Source: Paenibacillaceae bacterium GAS479 (GTDB taxonomy: Bacteria > Bacillota > Bacilli > Paenibacillales > Paenibacillaceae). From it: DNA of 64,000 nt. The notes below the pieces were generated by a model that was given only the letters and a program-made list of their open reading frames with translations, ran no database searches and was not told where the DNA came from. Shown here piece after piece: positions 22,037 to 30,456 of the stretch. The stretch's first letter is position 1. The number at the start of each line of letters is the position of its first letter. Position numbers and translations under genes: made by a program. Location: the NCBI GenBank assembly GCA_900105225.1, contig LT629764.1, forward strand, positions 1,004,098-1,068,097. Reading direction: 5' to 3'.

Positions 22037-23214
22037 CCCTGTCCTCCAGAAGAAATACCCTTCTCTAACCTCTCGAGCATGTCTCCAATTGCACGGATAT
22101 AAGCAGTAGGCGCGTCAGATGCTTGGATAAGTGCACCCGCATGTGGGAGATGAAAGGCATAAGATAGCGGCTCTTCATTATGTGTGAGGTCCTGGTCCTG
22201 CGCTTCTTTGGTCCGATGTAACACAGATTCAGAGACCGATCGCCATTCCCCTACAGTTTGAAAAACTTCTGATTGCCTGCAATGGCTCCGTACATGGACA
22301 ATCCTCCCTTTCACTGCTTCCACCGCCTTTGGGTATCTTCTTTTGGCTTCTTTCAGCGCCAATCGAGACTTTTTCATCGATGAAGGCGAAGCTTCCGACA
22401 ACCAGCAAACGGCATCGCTCCGCGACCAGACCGCTACCGTTGCTTCATCAAGCAAACTATCCAGATCAGCAATGATCAGATCATACATGCCGCATCCTGC
22501 TAAAGCCTGCAACAACAGATCAGCATCTTCACCAGTCATAGCAGTTCGTTCTTCGGGCCCAGGCGCCTCGCCAAAATAATCCGTCTTCATTATGCGGCTG
22601 TATCGTCTGAGGCGGACAATCTGTTCGCCGAGATCGGGCTTACCCGCCTTGAGCGCATAAAGTAACGCTTCAAGCCCTTCCTCTTGGGATGATGCATCAC
22701 GTTCCTGCAGTTGCAGCTCTGAGGTATTGTAGCGCTCAAGATTCAGGTATAGTGTTCTCTTTCCCCTCTCTCCTGCCAAACGAGCAAGCCACAATGAGCA
22801 GGTCGTTTTGCCAGCTCCACCGACAGGATCGTAGACCGCTAAGATTGCAGTTCCACTATCATGAAGTCGTAATCTGTCAGGTTTGCCAGCATGTAATGCC
22901 TCAATACAGGCAAGCAGCTCAGGAAGAGGCTGATATTGAAGCAGCTCCGGCAAGCCATCTCCCTCTCCCTTGCGCCTGACAAGAGCGATTGCAGTCATAT
23001 CGCTCGGTAATTCCCCCGCTTCCATCAGCAGCACTGGCTGAGCAAGCAATAGATGAACCGGATAACCCCCTTTCAAGTATTGGCGAAGCGAATCTCCGCT
23101 TGTACATGAAGTAATTCGCCAACGCTGTCCAAATGGCGATTCCCGCACGTATTCCGAAAGCCGGCGCACATATTCTCCCTCCCTAGCTGCTACTACCAGC
23201 TCCAGCCTAGCCAT
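22033..23214 (-). CDS. TadZ/CpaE-like pilus localisation protein, first gene of the Tad operon
   Basis: The 393-residue protein has an N-terminal receiver-like domain without obvious phospho-acceptor (LELVVAAREGEYVRRLSEYV) and a C-terminal ParA/MinD-type ATPase domain. The latter carries a P-loop variant VGGAGKTTCS near residue 140. CpaE/TadZ proteins position the Tad machine at the membrane. The start at 23214 is chosen because GGGGG lies six bases ahead and the domain begins there; 40 further open codons upstream run into the terminator of the transaldolase gene and are not coding. It heads a run of ten closely spaced genes to 12366. Confidence 0.82.
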   Translation of the reverse strand: MARLELVVAAREGEYVRRLSEYVRESPFGQRWRITSCTSGDSLRQYLKGGYPVHLLLAQPVLLMEAGELPSDMTAIALVRRKGEGDGLPELLQYQPLPELLACIEALHAGKPDRLRLHDSGTAILAVYDPVGGAGKTTCSLWLARLAGERGKRTLYLNLERYNTSELQLQERDASSQEEGLEALLYALKAGKPDLGEQIVRLRRYSRIMKTDYFGEAPGPEERTAMTGEDADLLLQALAGCGMYDLIIADLDSLLDEATVAVWSRSDAVCWLSEASPSSMKKSRLALKEAKRRYPKAVEAVKGRIVHVRSHCRQSEVFQTVGEWRSVSESVLHRTKEAQDQDLTHNEEPLSYAFHLPHAGALIQASDAPTAYIRAIGDMLERLEKGISSGGQG

Positions 23215-23234
23215 GCCTAACCCCCTTAGAGAAC

Positions 23235-23283
23235 GCAAAAAAGCACCGCAAACGGGCAGATGATCTACCGGTTTGCGGTGCTT
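23235..23283 (-). terminator. Terminator after the transaldolase gene
   Basis: A strong inverted repeat (GCACCGCAAAC / GTTTGCGGTGC, loop about 18 nt) is followed on the minus strand by TTTTTTGCG. It lies between fsa/tal and tadZ and so separates the metabolic gene from the Tad operon. Confidence 0.88.
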
Positions 23284-23408
23284 CCGCAAGTTCAGTTCAA
23301 TAATTTGAATCGAATATATCATGATAACATTCATCGGTCAATGCCATTTTTGGAATAGAGATCCCAATAATGAATTTATCGATAAATGATTAAAACCAAA
23401 GCGATTGA

Positions 23409-24068
23409 TCAACCTTTAGCCAGCGTTTCCTGCATTTTATTCCAATCGCTTGTGAAGCGCTCAATACCAATATCGGTAAGTGGATGTTTCCAAAGCGATG
23501 GGAGTAATGAGCCTGGGATTGTCGCAATATGAGCTCCTGCGAGCGCAGCTTCCTTCACATGCTCCAGGTTACGGACGCTGGCCACAATGATTTCCGTAGA
23601 AAATCCATAATTACGAATAATCGTAGACAGATCGCGTACCAGATCCATGCCGGTCATGCCTATATCATCTAGACGTCCAACAAACGGGCTGATGAATGTT
23701 GCTCCCGCCTTGGCAGCCATAAGTCCCTGCGCGGCGGAGAAAACAAGCGTGACATTCGTCTTGATTCCTTTTTGGGAAAGCGCATGAGTCGCGTAAAGAC
23801 CATCCTCGGTAAGGGGTACCTTAATGACTACATTAGGAGCCCATTCCGCGATTTCCAGAGCTTCCTTGAGCATTTCCTCGCTCGTTGTCCCAGTTACCTC
23901 TGCACTGACAGGACCAGAAACAATGCTGCAAATCTCTTGCACGACTTCCTTGAAATTTCGTCCCTCTTTTGCGACGAGCGTCGGATTTGTGGTGACACCA
24001 TCTACCAGGCCAAGCTTGGTAATTCGTTTGATTTCTTCCACATTGGCTGTATCCAAGAAAAATTTCAT
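23409..24068 (-). CDS. Transaldolase / fructose-6-phosphate aldolase family protein
   Basis: This 219-residue TIM-barrel protein belongs to the small transaldolase subfamily (FSA/TalC, MipB). It shows [15 protein letters not shown] at the start, [25 protein letters not shown] with the Schiff-base Lys, [31 protein letters not shown] and [11 protein letters not shown]. It links glycolysis and the pentose phosphate pathway in the cytoplasm. The sequence does not decide between true transaldolase and F6P aldolase. The start is fixed by GGAGGAGG ten bases before the ATG; 31 upstream codons lack family similarity. Confidence 0.92.
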   Translation of the reverse strand: MKFFLDTANVEEIKRITKLGLVDGVTTNPTLVAKEGRNFKEVVQEICSIVSGPVSAEVTGTTSEEMLKEALEIAEWAPNVVIKVPLTEDGLYATHALSQKGIKTNVTLVFSAAQGLMAAKAGATFISPFVGRLDDIGMTGMDLVRDLSTIIRNYGFSTEIIVASVRNLEHVKEAALAGAHIATIPGSLLPSLWKHPLTDIGIERFTSDWNKMQETLAKG

Positions 24069-24265
24069 CTTGTTCTTCCTCCTCCGATCATTTCCTAGGA
24101 AATACTGCATGTAACGACTGTTTCCTGACGTCAGGATACTCCTAATGGAGCTTGGTTTCAAGGCTCTTTATGCAATCTTCATCGACAAAGGACCGTAGAT
24201 GTTGTTGCATTGATGTCCGCGACAGGAAGACAATGTTCGCCCACAAGTGACAAGATCAGCTAAAA

Positions 24266-26062
24266 TTACTCCTCGGTAAGCTCAAGGAATTTAGAGATAT
24301 CATCGCTGCTTAATGCCACCGCACTGCTCCAGAAAGCATCTTGCTGCAAGTTGACTCCCAAATGCTTGAGAGCCAGTTCCTCTACCGTCATACTCGCTGT
24401 ATCGCGGAGAAGGCTGACGTATTGCTCTGCAAATGCTGGGCCGCTCTCCTTAGCACGAGCATAAAGACCAGCGCTGAACAGGTAGCCAAACGTGTACGGG
24501 AAGTTGTAAAACGGCGTATCGGTGAAGAAGAAATGCAGCTTGGCTGCCCAGAAATGAGGGTGGACTTCGCCAAGGACGCCGCTGTAAGCCTCACGCTGTG
24601 CAGCCGTCATCAGCTCGTTAAGACGCTCAACGGATACTTCCCCAGCACGACGCTCCTCATAAAAGCTCAGTTCAAACAGTAAACGCGCATGAATATTCAT
24701 GTAGAAGGCGACGGCGTTTTGAATCTTCAGCTCCAGAAGGGCTATTTTCTCCTCTTTCGTGTCCGCTTGCTCTAACTGGGATTCTGCAACGATCATTTCG
24801 GCGAACGTCGAGGCGGTCTCAGCCACGTTCATTGCATATTGTTTCGAGAAAGTCGGCAAATCTTCCATCACATACGCATGGTAAGAATGACCAAGCTCAT
24901 GCGCCAAGGTACTGACATTGTCCACGGTTCCCGAATATGTCATGAAAATTCTTGTCTGAGCACTCACCGGGAACGAGGCGCAAAAACCTCCCGGGCGCTT
25001 GCCTGGGCGGTCTTCGACCTCGACCCAGCCATCCTTGAAAGCCATTTCGGCAAACTCGGCCAGCTTGGGATCAAAACCAGCGAACTGTTCTTTAATTGAA
25101 GCACATGCTTCATCGTAGCTGATCTTTTTTGTGCTGGTGCCAAGCGGCGCCGTAATGTCATGCCAATCCAGCTTCTCTACGCCAAGCAGCTTCGCCTTGC
25201 GCTCAAAATAGCGGACCAAGTCCTTCTTGCCCTCATTGATCGCAGACCACATGGCATCAAGTGTAGCCTGGCTCATCCGATTCTGCTTGAGCGGCTCCTT
25301 GAGCACATTGTCCCAGCCTCTGCGGTCATACAACTTTAAACGGAAGCCAGCGATGTGATTGAGAGCGTCCGCACACAATTGGGCATGCTCCGACCACTCT
25401 CTTTCCCATTCGCTTAAAGCCTCGGCGCGCACGCTGCGATCCGCATCCGTCAGTCGATTGAACATTTGGCCGGCAGAAAGAATTTGCTCGTTGCCCTCCT
25501 CGTCCTTCGCCCGGAACTTAGCGCGCGAGACGATTGTATTGTAGAGATTGCCCCATCCATGGTAGCCATCAACTGCCAAATCAGCCGCAAAGGCTTCCAA
25601 CTCCGGGCTCATCTTCTCGCGAACATTTTGACGACGCTCATTCAGATAAAAGCGAACCGGCGAGCTCTGTACCCAGCCATCCCAAATCGAGTCAGGCGTG
25701 CGGCTGATGAGGTCATCAAAACGAGTCATAACAATCGTATAATCCGCAACCAGAGACTGTACCTGCCCGTTCAGTGCAGCCGCAGCGCTATCGTGAACAT
25801 TCTGGGCCAGCAAACAACCAACAAAGCTGTCGGCTTGGCCTAAACGCGCAGCAATCGATTGAGCGGCCTCGGTCCAGCGATCCATTTGTTCTGAACGCGC
25901 TCCAGGAACACCCTCGGATCCCGAGGCAGCAATCACTTCTTTCCCGAGCAGGGCTATATCCTTCTTCAACCCTTCCAGCTCGGTTTTCAATTCTGGAGAC
26001 ACAGAGCCGCCAGGGTAAAAAACATCCAAATTCCAATTAAGTGGGTATGCGGACGTTGACAT
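24266..26062 (-). CDS. M3 family oligoendopeptidase (PepF-like)
   Basis: The 598-residue cytosolic zinc metallopeptidase has the HExxH signature in LAHELGHSYHAY near residue 385, followed by the third ligand Glu region NVAETASTFAEMIVAE. The N-terminal PepF domain (LNWNLDVFYPGGS) and C-terminal FFTDTPFYNFPYTFGYLFSAGLY are those of the pepF/M3 group. It degrades oligopeptides of about 7-17 residues. Length is normal. The gene stands alone, with the next minus-strand gene about 200 bp downstream. Confidence 0.93.
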   Translation of the reverse strand: MSTSAYPLNWNLDVFYPGGSVSPELKTELEGLKKDIALLGKEVIAASGSEGVPGARSEQMDRWTEAAQSIAARLGQADSFVGCLLAQNVHDSAAAALNGQVQSLVADYTIVMTRFDDLISRTPDSIWDGWVQSSPVRFYLNERRQNVREKMSPELEAFAADLAVDGYHGWGNLYNTIVSRAKFRAKDEEGNEQILSAGQMFNRLTDADRSVRAEALSEWEREWSEHAQLCADALNHIAGFRLKLYDRRGWDNVLKEPLKQNRMSQATLDAMWSAINEGKKDLVRYFERKAKLLGVEKLDWHDITAPLGTSTKKISYDEACASIKEQFAGFDPKLAEFAEMAFKDGWVEVEDRPGKRPGGFCASFPVSAQTRIFMTYSGTVDNVSTLAHELGHSYHAYVMEDLPTFSKQYAMNVAETASTFAEMIVAESQLEQADTKEEKIALLELKIQNAVAFYMNIHARLLFELSFYEERRAGEVSVERLNELMTAAQREAYSGVLGEVHPHFWAAKLHFFFTDTPFYNFPYTFGYLFSAGLYARAKESGPAFAEQYVSLLRDTASMTVEELALKHLGVNLQQDAFWSSAVALSSDDISKFLELTEE

Positions 26063-26231
26063 CGTATCTCATCTTCTCCTCTCAACCGGACCACGCGCGT
26101 TGTAAGCGCTTAAGCACTCACTTTAAATTGCATAGCGCCTCCGGCCGTTGTATGCTACCATTATAGCCTGTGCCGCAGCCTGTCCGCCACTAAACCCGGA
26201 CTGCTGCCAATTGGCAAGGAGGTATTCTATC

Positions 26232-26432
26232 ATGTCTAGACCGCTTCAAATATCCGCCGAAACGGCGGTCATGCTCGCAAAAGAGCTGAAGGTTCCACTT
26301 GAGCACCTTATGCATATGCCTCGCCATATTCTTTTGCAGAAAATGGCCGAGCTGGCTCGTGCCCAATCCGAGACGATGGAGCCTGAGTCAACTGACTCAG
26401 ATTCTAAAGACAAACCGGATGATCAATTATGA
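26232..26432 (+). CDS. Small YycC-like protein
   Basis: The 66-residue protein contains RPLQISAETAVMLAKELKVPLEHLMHMP, a pattern I associate with the small YycC family of Bacillales (given here in part by position, residues 3-30). An acidic tail rich in Ser, Asp and Lys follows. The start at 26232 follows AAGGAGG by eight bases; earlier in-frame codons lack a site. It overlaps the next gene by four bases (ATGA). Function is unknown; the family is recalled from memory and would need a profile search. Confidence 0.65.
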   Translation: MSRPLQISAETAVMLAKELKVPLEHLMHMPRHILLQKMAELARAQSETMEPESTDSDSKDKPDDQL

Positions 26433-26662
26433 TTCCTTTTGACAGAGCATGGCCGTACGATGTGGAAATGAAGGATGTTTATTCCTCCTGCCCCTTCTGC
26501 AAGAGAGAACATGTCCTTCTCCCGCTGAAGCCAACCGAGTTGAAGGATATTGCGGACGGCGCCAAAAAGCTGCTCGTATTTCCTTGCTGCCATAGCCGAG
26601 TTACCATAATTGACGCAGACCGCGATTATCTACTAATGGATACGCAGGTGCGCAATCTTTAA
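26429..26662 (+). CDS. Small protein with Cys pairs, possible zinc ribbon, unknown function
   Basis: The 77-residue protein has CPFC (about residues 21-24) and PCCHSR (about 52-57). These are two Cys-containing knuckles separated by 28 residues, which could bind one zinc. The rest is a short alpha/beta domain (KPTELKDIADGAKKLLVF, VTIIDADRDYLLMD). It is translationally coupled to the YycC-like gene by an ATGA overlap. I do not recognise a family. Confidence 0.65.
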   Translation: MIPFDRAWPYDVEMKDVYSSCPFCKREHVLLPLKPTELKDIADGAKKLLVFPCCHSRVTIIDADRDYLLMDTQVRNL

Positions 26663-26686
26663 GTAGCTGCATGACTGATCAACAAT

Positions 26687-26740
26687 AAGAGGGTGTACGC
26701 GAAGCAGCTCATCTGCCCACGTACACCCTCTTTAATTTTT
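26687..26740. terminator. Bidirectional terminator between convergent genes
   Basis: A 12-bp perfect stem (AGAGGGTGTACG / CGTACACCCTCT) with a loop of about 20 nt is followed on the plus strand by TTTAATTTTT. It can end the plus-strand small-gene pair and, less clearly, the convergent DUF2225 gene. Confidence 0.85.
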
Positions 26741-26771
26741 ATAAAATCAATGCCTATGGAACGGAACATCA

Positions 26772-27488
26772 TTAGTGCAGGTTAAGCTGCATCGAACGAT
26801 TTTCCTCCGAGTTCATCATCCATTCCGGAACTTCCTGAGCTTGCTCCCGAATAAGCTGCCACTGCCGACGGCTCGCCTGAATCATCGCGGTATCCATAAT
26901 GGATTTGTCCTGAACCACACGCGAAAACCATCGAACGGCTTCTCTAGGCTCATCCAATCGTCTGTGAAGCTCCCCGATCAAATACATGAGCTTGGCATCA
27001 TTGTCCACATGCTCATTCTCAAAAACGGATTGATAAGCATCTAAAGCATGCCTTAGAAAACGTCTTTCCTGTGTTTCTTCCCGACCATATCGGTAAAGCC
27101 ATGCTAAATGATGAAGCAGGCCAGCAATAAGCCTCTCCTTATCCCCGATCGCCTGCGCGCTCATAAGCGCCAGCTTGTAACATTCGAGCGCTTGCACCCT
27201 CGTCCGCGAACCAGCATAATGCCGCGGCTTCCAGGTCGTGCCGATTAGCCGGAAATAAGTTTGCTTCTGATCTGGCCGGAGCGACTGAGCGCTATTCTCC
27301 GTTGTAGAGAACCCGCATTGAGGACATACTCGAACGACATAAAAATCGGGATTAACTTCTGCTTTATAATAACCGCAAAAATCTGAATCGAAGGCTTTGG
27401 CTCGCTTGAAGCTAGAACGCACACGCGAGGTTTTAAACGACATATCGCAGTAAGGGCAGGTTACCTCTGTCTCATAAAGCGGCTCCAT
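26772..27488 (-). CDS. DUF2225 family protein
   Basis: The 238-residue protein has two CxxC knuckles (CPYC at residue 11 and CPQCGFS near 56), which could form a zinc ribbon. Helical repeats like tetratricopeptides follow (ALECYKLALMSAQAIGD..., FLRHALDAYQSVFENEH..., REAVRWFSRVV). This is the architecture of DUF2225, found widely in Bacillota; its function is unknown. The globin gene lies 26 bp upstream on the same strand, so the two may be co-transcribed. Confidence 0.85.
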   Translation of the reverse strand: MEPLYETEVTCPYCDMSFKTSRVRSSFKRAKAFDSDFCGYYKAEVNPDFYVVRVCPQCGFSTTENSAQSLRPDQKQTYFRLIGTTWKPRHYAGSRTRVQALECYKLALMSAQAIGDKERLIAGLLHHLAWLYRYGREETQERRFLRHALDAYQSVFENEHVDNDAKLMYLIGELHRRLDEPREAVRWFSRVVQDKSIMDTAMIQASRRQWQLIREQAQEVPEWMMNSEENRSMQLNLH

Positions 27489-27514
27489 CTGCGAATCATC
27501 TCCCTAAAAAAGTT

Positions 27515-27910
27515 CTACTCCTCCCGACCGTCAAACTCTGTGTTAACGAAATGATAGGCCGGACCGGAAAGGCGGTCTATGACAAACGTTCGGAGATCCT
27601 CCGGCATACCGATCTCTTGCGCAGCCTCGTCCATACATGCGAGCCATGCGGCAGCATGATCCGTAGTAATACGGAAAGGCAGATGCCGTGCTCTCATCAT
27701 GGGGTGCCCGTGCTGTTCGGAGAATAGCGGAGGGCCTCCAAAAAACTGGGTCAGAAATTGAATCTGTTTGTCCATAACCGGGCCAATGTCCCTTTGAAAC
27801 AGTGGGGCCAGAAGCTCATTTTTCACAACCCGCGGGTAAAAGGCATGCACAAGTCGCTCAACTGTCGCAGCCCCTCCCATAAGCTCATAAGGACTGTTTT
27901 GTTTATTCAT
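27515..27910 (-). CDS. Truncated haemoglobin, group II (YjbI-like)
   Basis: The 131-residue 2-on-2 globin has the group II features: YELMGGAATVERLVHAFYPRV, FLTQFFGGPPLFSEQHGHPMMRARHLPF with the proximal His region, and a C-terminal AAWLACMDEAAQEIG with the conserved Trp (G8). These proteins bind haem and O2 or peroxide in the cytoplasm; the Bacillus homologue YjbI is linked to disulfide stress and the SpxA adaptor system. TTGGAGAG precedes the ATG. It sits just upstream of the DUF2225 gene. Confidence 0.9.
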   Translation of the reverse strand: MNKQNSPYELMGGAATVERLVHAFYPRVVKNELLAPLFQRDIGPVMDKQIQFLTQFFGGPPLFSEQHGHPMMRARHLPFRITTDHAAAWLACMDEAAQEIGMPEDLRTFVIDRLSGPAYHFVNTEFDGREE

Positions 27911-27993
27911 CGGTTAAACACTCTCCAATTATTAGTTCTAATGATCCATGATTATAGTCCTATCCAAATAGTTCGGACTAGTTAAATAAAACG

Positions 27994-28019
27994 AAAAAAA
28001 TGCCCGCATGGCGGGCATT
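27994..28019 (-). terminator. Terminator of the small membrane-peptide gene
   Basis: A perfect 9-bp stem (AATGCCCGC / GCGGGCATT, 3-nt loop) is followed on the minus strand by TTTTTT. It lies directly after the small gene at 28045-28137 and ahead of the globin gene. Confidence 0.88.
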
Positions 28020-28044
28020 CCGAGGTATGGGTACAGTTAGGAGC

Positions 28045-28137
28045 TCAGCTTTCGTAATCTTCTTCACCAGGAGCCATGAGGGACTCGCGAATCACATACA
28101 CAAAAGCACATACCAGAATGCCTGCGACAACACTCAT
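28045..28137 (-). CDS. 30-residue single-span membrane peptide, independently transcribed
   Basis: A short open frame encodes MSVVAGILVCAFVYVI followed by a charged tail RESLMAPGEEDYES. The hydrophobic stretch of about 16 residues would span the membrane, with an acidic C-terminus. TTGGAGTG lies eight bases before the ATG at 28137; an ATG two codons earlier is too close to that site. A promoter (28169-28197) and a terminator (27994-28019) frame the gene, giving a transcript of about 170 nt. I know no family for it. The signals make a real gene likely; a regulatory RNA is the alternative. Confidence 0.65.
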   Translation of the reverse strand: MSVVAGILVCAFVYVIRESLMAPGEEDYES

Positions 28138-28168
28138 TCTCATCACTCCAAGCCTTTAGAGTAATGCT

Positions 28169-28197
28169 ATTGTACCATAAAGCTTGAGGAATGCCAC
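28169..28197 (-). promoter_or_regulatory. Sigma-A type promoter of the 30-residue peptide gene
   Basis: On the minus strand: -35 GTGGCA (28192-28197), a 17-bp spacer, then -10 TACAAT (28169-28174) with an extended TGG just before it. The predicted start near 28162 gives a leader of about 25 nt. Confidence 0.6.
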
Positions 28198-28337
28198 CCC
28201 TTTTTGCAAGCGTTTTCTAAAACTTTTAAATTGTTTTGATTTTTCTGAAAATTTATACCCATTCTGATTTCCAAGCCTGTCTCATAGTCTATTTTAAGGA
28301 CAAACTTCGGAGTCTTCAGGAAGGAGAGCACTGTAAT

Positions 28338-29435
28338 ATGCTTCGGACTGTGTTGCATCCATCTACTCTAACCGCACTTATCGCAGTGCTGCTTATGCTT
28401 CTAATGGCCTGCTTTCCGGCGCCGGTGCTGGAATCTTCGCTAAAGGGGCTTTCCATCTGGTGGGATGTTCTCTTCCCGGCACTGTTTCCTTTTTTTGTTC
28501 TCTCCGAGCTTATGCTTGGACTTGGTATTGTTCATTTTGCAGGCAAGCTATTGGATCCATTTATGAGGCCTGTCTTCCGTATTCCCGGCAGTGGCGGATT
28601 CGTCTTAGCAATGGGCTATTTATCCGGCTATCCGGTCGGTGCGAGGCTGACCTCGCAACTCTGGGACCAAAGGCTGATAAATAAAGTAGAAGGGGAACGG
28701 CTTGTCGCTATTACGACTAGCTCTGATCCTATTTTTTTGATTGGCGCTGTTTCGGTCGGCTTTTTCCATCAGGCAGCAATCGCCCCTGTGCTGGCGGCAG
28801 CCCATTATGGCGGCAGTCTTCTCATCGGACTTTTGATGCGATTTCATGGCCGTGATGAGACAACGTCGGACACTGCAGCGGAGAATGGCTTAGGTAAATC
28901 TACAGGCGCAAGATCAGCTTCCAGAGCCCGTTCTCAGCGCGGATTATCCGCTGCCTTAAAAGCAATGCATGTTGCCAGGCAGCTTGACGGCAGGCCTTTC
29001 AGTGTTTTGATCAAGGACGCCATCCAATCCGGCTTAAAACTGATGATCGTCGTCGGAGGTCTTGTCGTGCTTTTCTCTGTAGTGATGGAACTGCTTCGGC
29101 AAACAGCCTTGCTGAACCTGCTGGAGCAAGCTCTCGGATTAGTGTTCCAAGCTTTTGGAGGCTCCCCCACCTCAGCTACAACGATTGTAAACGGACTGTT
29201 TGAGGTAACTCTTGGAGCCAAGTCTGCTGCTGAAACTGAGGCTCCACTGATGCATCAAACAGCTCTTGCCGCATGGGTGCTCAGTTGGGCCGGGCTGTCC
29301 GTGCATGCCCAGATCGCAAGCCTGCTCAGCCATACCGGCATGCGTTATCGGCCATTTTTAATCGCACGCTTCCTGCATGGACTGCTTGCGGCTTCGCTCG
29401 TTTACATCTTATGGGGCTGGCTTGGTCCTGCATAA
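28338..29435 (+). CDS. ylbJ: Sporulation integral membrane protein YlbJ
   Basis: The 365-residue polytopic membrane protein of the nucleoside-recognition (Gate) domain type has the YlbJ signatures WWDVLFPALFPFFVLSELMLGLG (residues about 40-62, quoted in part), RIPGSGGFVLAMGYLSGYPVGA and TSSDPIFLIGAVSVGFF. YlbJ is made under sporulation control and is needed for normal spore cortex. The start is ATG 28338 with AAGGAGAG nine bases ahead; earlier in-frame codons lack a site and similarity. A weakly conserved loop near residues 175-215 is rich in Ser, Arg and Ala. Confidence 0.93.
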   Translation: MLRTVLHPSTLTALIAVLLMLLMACFPAPVLESSLKGLSIWWDVLFPALFPFFVLSELMLGLGIVHFAGKLLDPFMRPVFRIPGSGGFVLAMGYLSGYPVGARLTSQLWDQRLINKVEGERLVAITTSSDPIFLIGAVSVGFFHQAAIAPVLAAAHYGGSLLIGLLMRFHGRDETTSDTAAENGLGKSTGARSASRARSQRGLSAALKAMHVARQLDGRPFSVLIKDAIQSGLKLMIVVGGLVVLFSVVMELLRQTALLNLLEQALGLVFQAFGGSPTSATTIVNGLFEVTLGAKSAAETEAPLMHQTALAAWVLSWAGLSVHAQIASLLSHTGMRYRPFLIARFLHGLLAASLVYILWGWLGPA

Positions 29436-29555
29436 TAGTTTTAGCCAGCCAGCGTCATGACATGAAACAGGCCTAAGTTGGTCTCGCACATTGTGTTCGT
29501 TTTTAATTTCCGCTATCATCAGGGTATCCTGGTTGAATCGGAAGGAGTATCTGCG

Positions 29556-30380
29556 TTGCTGAACTATGTGGTACTGAGCAGAGGTGACCGTTTTTCCAAT
29601 GAGCTGACGGAACAATTTCATCGACTGGCGGCTGATCGCGGATTTATCCGCAACGACAAAAAGCCCGATACAGTCATTTCCATTGGCGGGGACGGCACTT
29701 TGCTTCATGCCTTTCATACTTATTTGGAACGGATCAACGAAATCGCGTTTGTAGGTGTGCATACGGGGCATCTTGGCTTTTATGCAGACTGGAAGGCCAA
29801 TGAGCTAGAGGAACTTGTGCGGATGATGGCGGAAAACCAGCCCAAGTTAGTTCATTACCCGCTCGCCCAAATCGAGCTTGATACACCGGAAGGAATGACC
29901 GGTTATTTGGCCCTCAACGAATTCACACTCAAGGGTGTCGATGGAACGCTCGTTGTGCAGGTTAATATTAATGATGAGCCGTTCGAGACCTTCCGGGGCG
30001 ATGGAATGGTAATTTCGACGCCGACCGGCAGCACAGCCTACAACAAGAGCTTAAATGGCGCCGTCATTCACCCATCGATGGCTTCCCTGCAGCTAGCCGA
30101 AATCGCTTCGATCAATAATCGGGTATACCGCACCCTCGGAACCTCGGTTATTTTGCCGCAGCATCATCACTGCGATCTGATTTCCAAGAAGGATCAGAGG
30201 TTGCTGCTGACAATCGACCATCTGAGCATCCAAAGATCGGATATCCGTTCTATTCGCTGCAGCGTCGCCGACTCCAAGGTTACTTTTGCGCGCTATCGGC
30301 CGTTCCCATTCTGGAATCGCGTCCGCGATGCGTTCATCGATATGAATGACTGCGATAATCAGCCCGGAGCCCGAAGCTAG
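29556..30380 (+). CDS. ppnK: NAD kinase
   Basis: The 274-residue enzyme phosphorylates NAD to NADP. The GGDGT motif (VISIGGDGTLLHAFH), the GVHTGHLGFYADW segment, LALNEFTLKG and the diacylglycerol-kinase-fold signature TPTGSTAYNKSLNGAV are all present. The start is taken as TTG 29556, giving MLNYVVLSRGDR, because GGAAGGAG lies eight bases upstream and Bacillus homologues begin at this point. The 26 additional codons to an ATG at 29478 are not family-like. An insertion or extra tail is not seen. Confidence 0.92.
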   Translation: MLNYVVLSRGDRFSNELTEQFHRLAADRGFIRNDKKPDTVISIGGDGTLLHAFHTYLERINEIAFVGVHTGHLGFYADWKANELEELVRMMAENQPKLVHYPLAQIELDTPEGMTGYLALNEFTLKGVDGTLVVQVNINDEPFETFRGDGMVISTPTGSTAYNKSLNGAVIHPSMASLQLAEIASINNRVYRTLGTSVILPQHHHCDLISKKDQRLLLTIDHLSIQRSDIRSIRCSVADSKVTFARYRPFPFWNRVRDAFIDMNDCDNQPGARS

Positions 30381-30403
30381 GCATAAGCCATCTATATGCT
30401 AAA

Positions 30404-30451
30404 AGAAGACGAGCCCCTATTTTCGGTAACATCCGAAAATAGGGGCTCGTC
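30404..30451 (-). terminator. Long terminator hairpin after yutD
   Basis: A perfect 19-bp stem (GACGAGCCCCTATTTTCGG and its complement; 30408-30426 / 30433-30451) with a 6-nt loop is followed on the minus strand by TCTTCTTTT. It ends the yutD transcript five bases after the stop codon and also lies 3' of the convergent NAD kinase gene. Confidence 0.85.
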
Positions 30452-30456
30452 CATGT

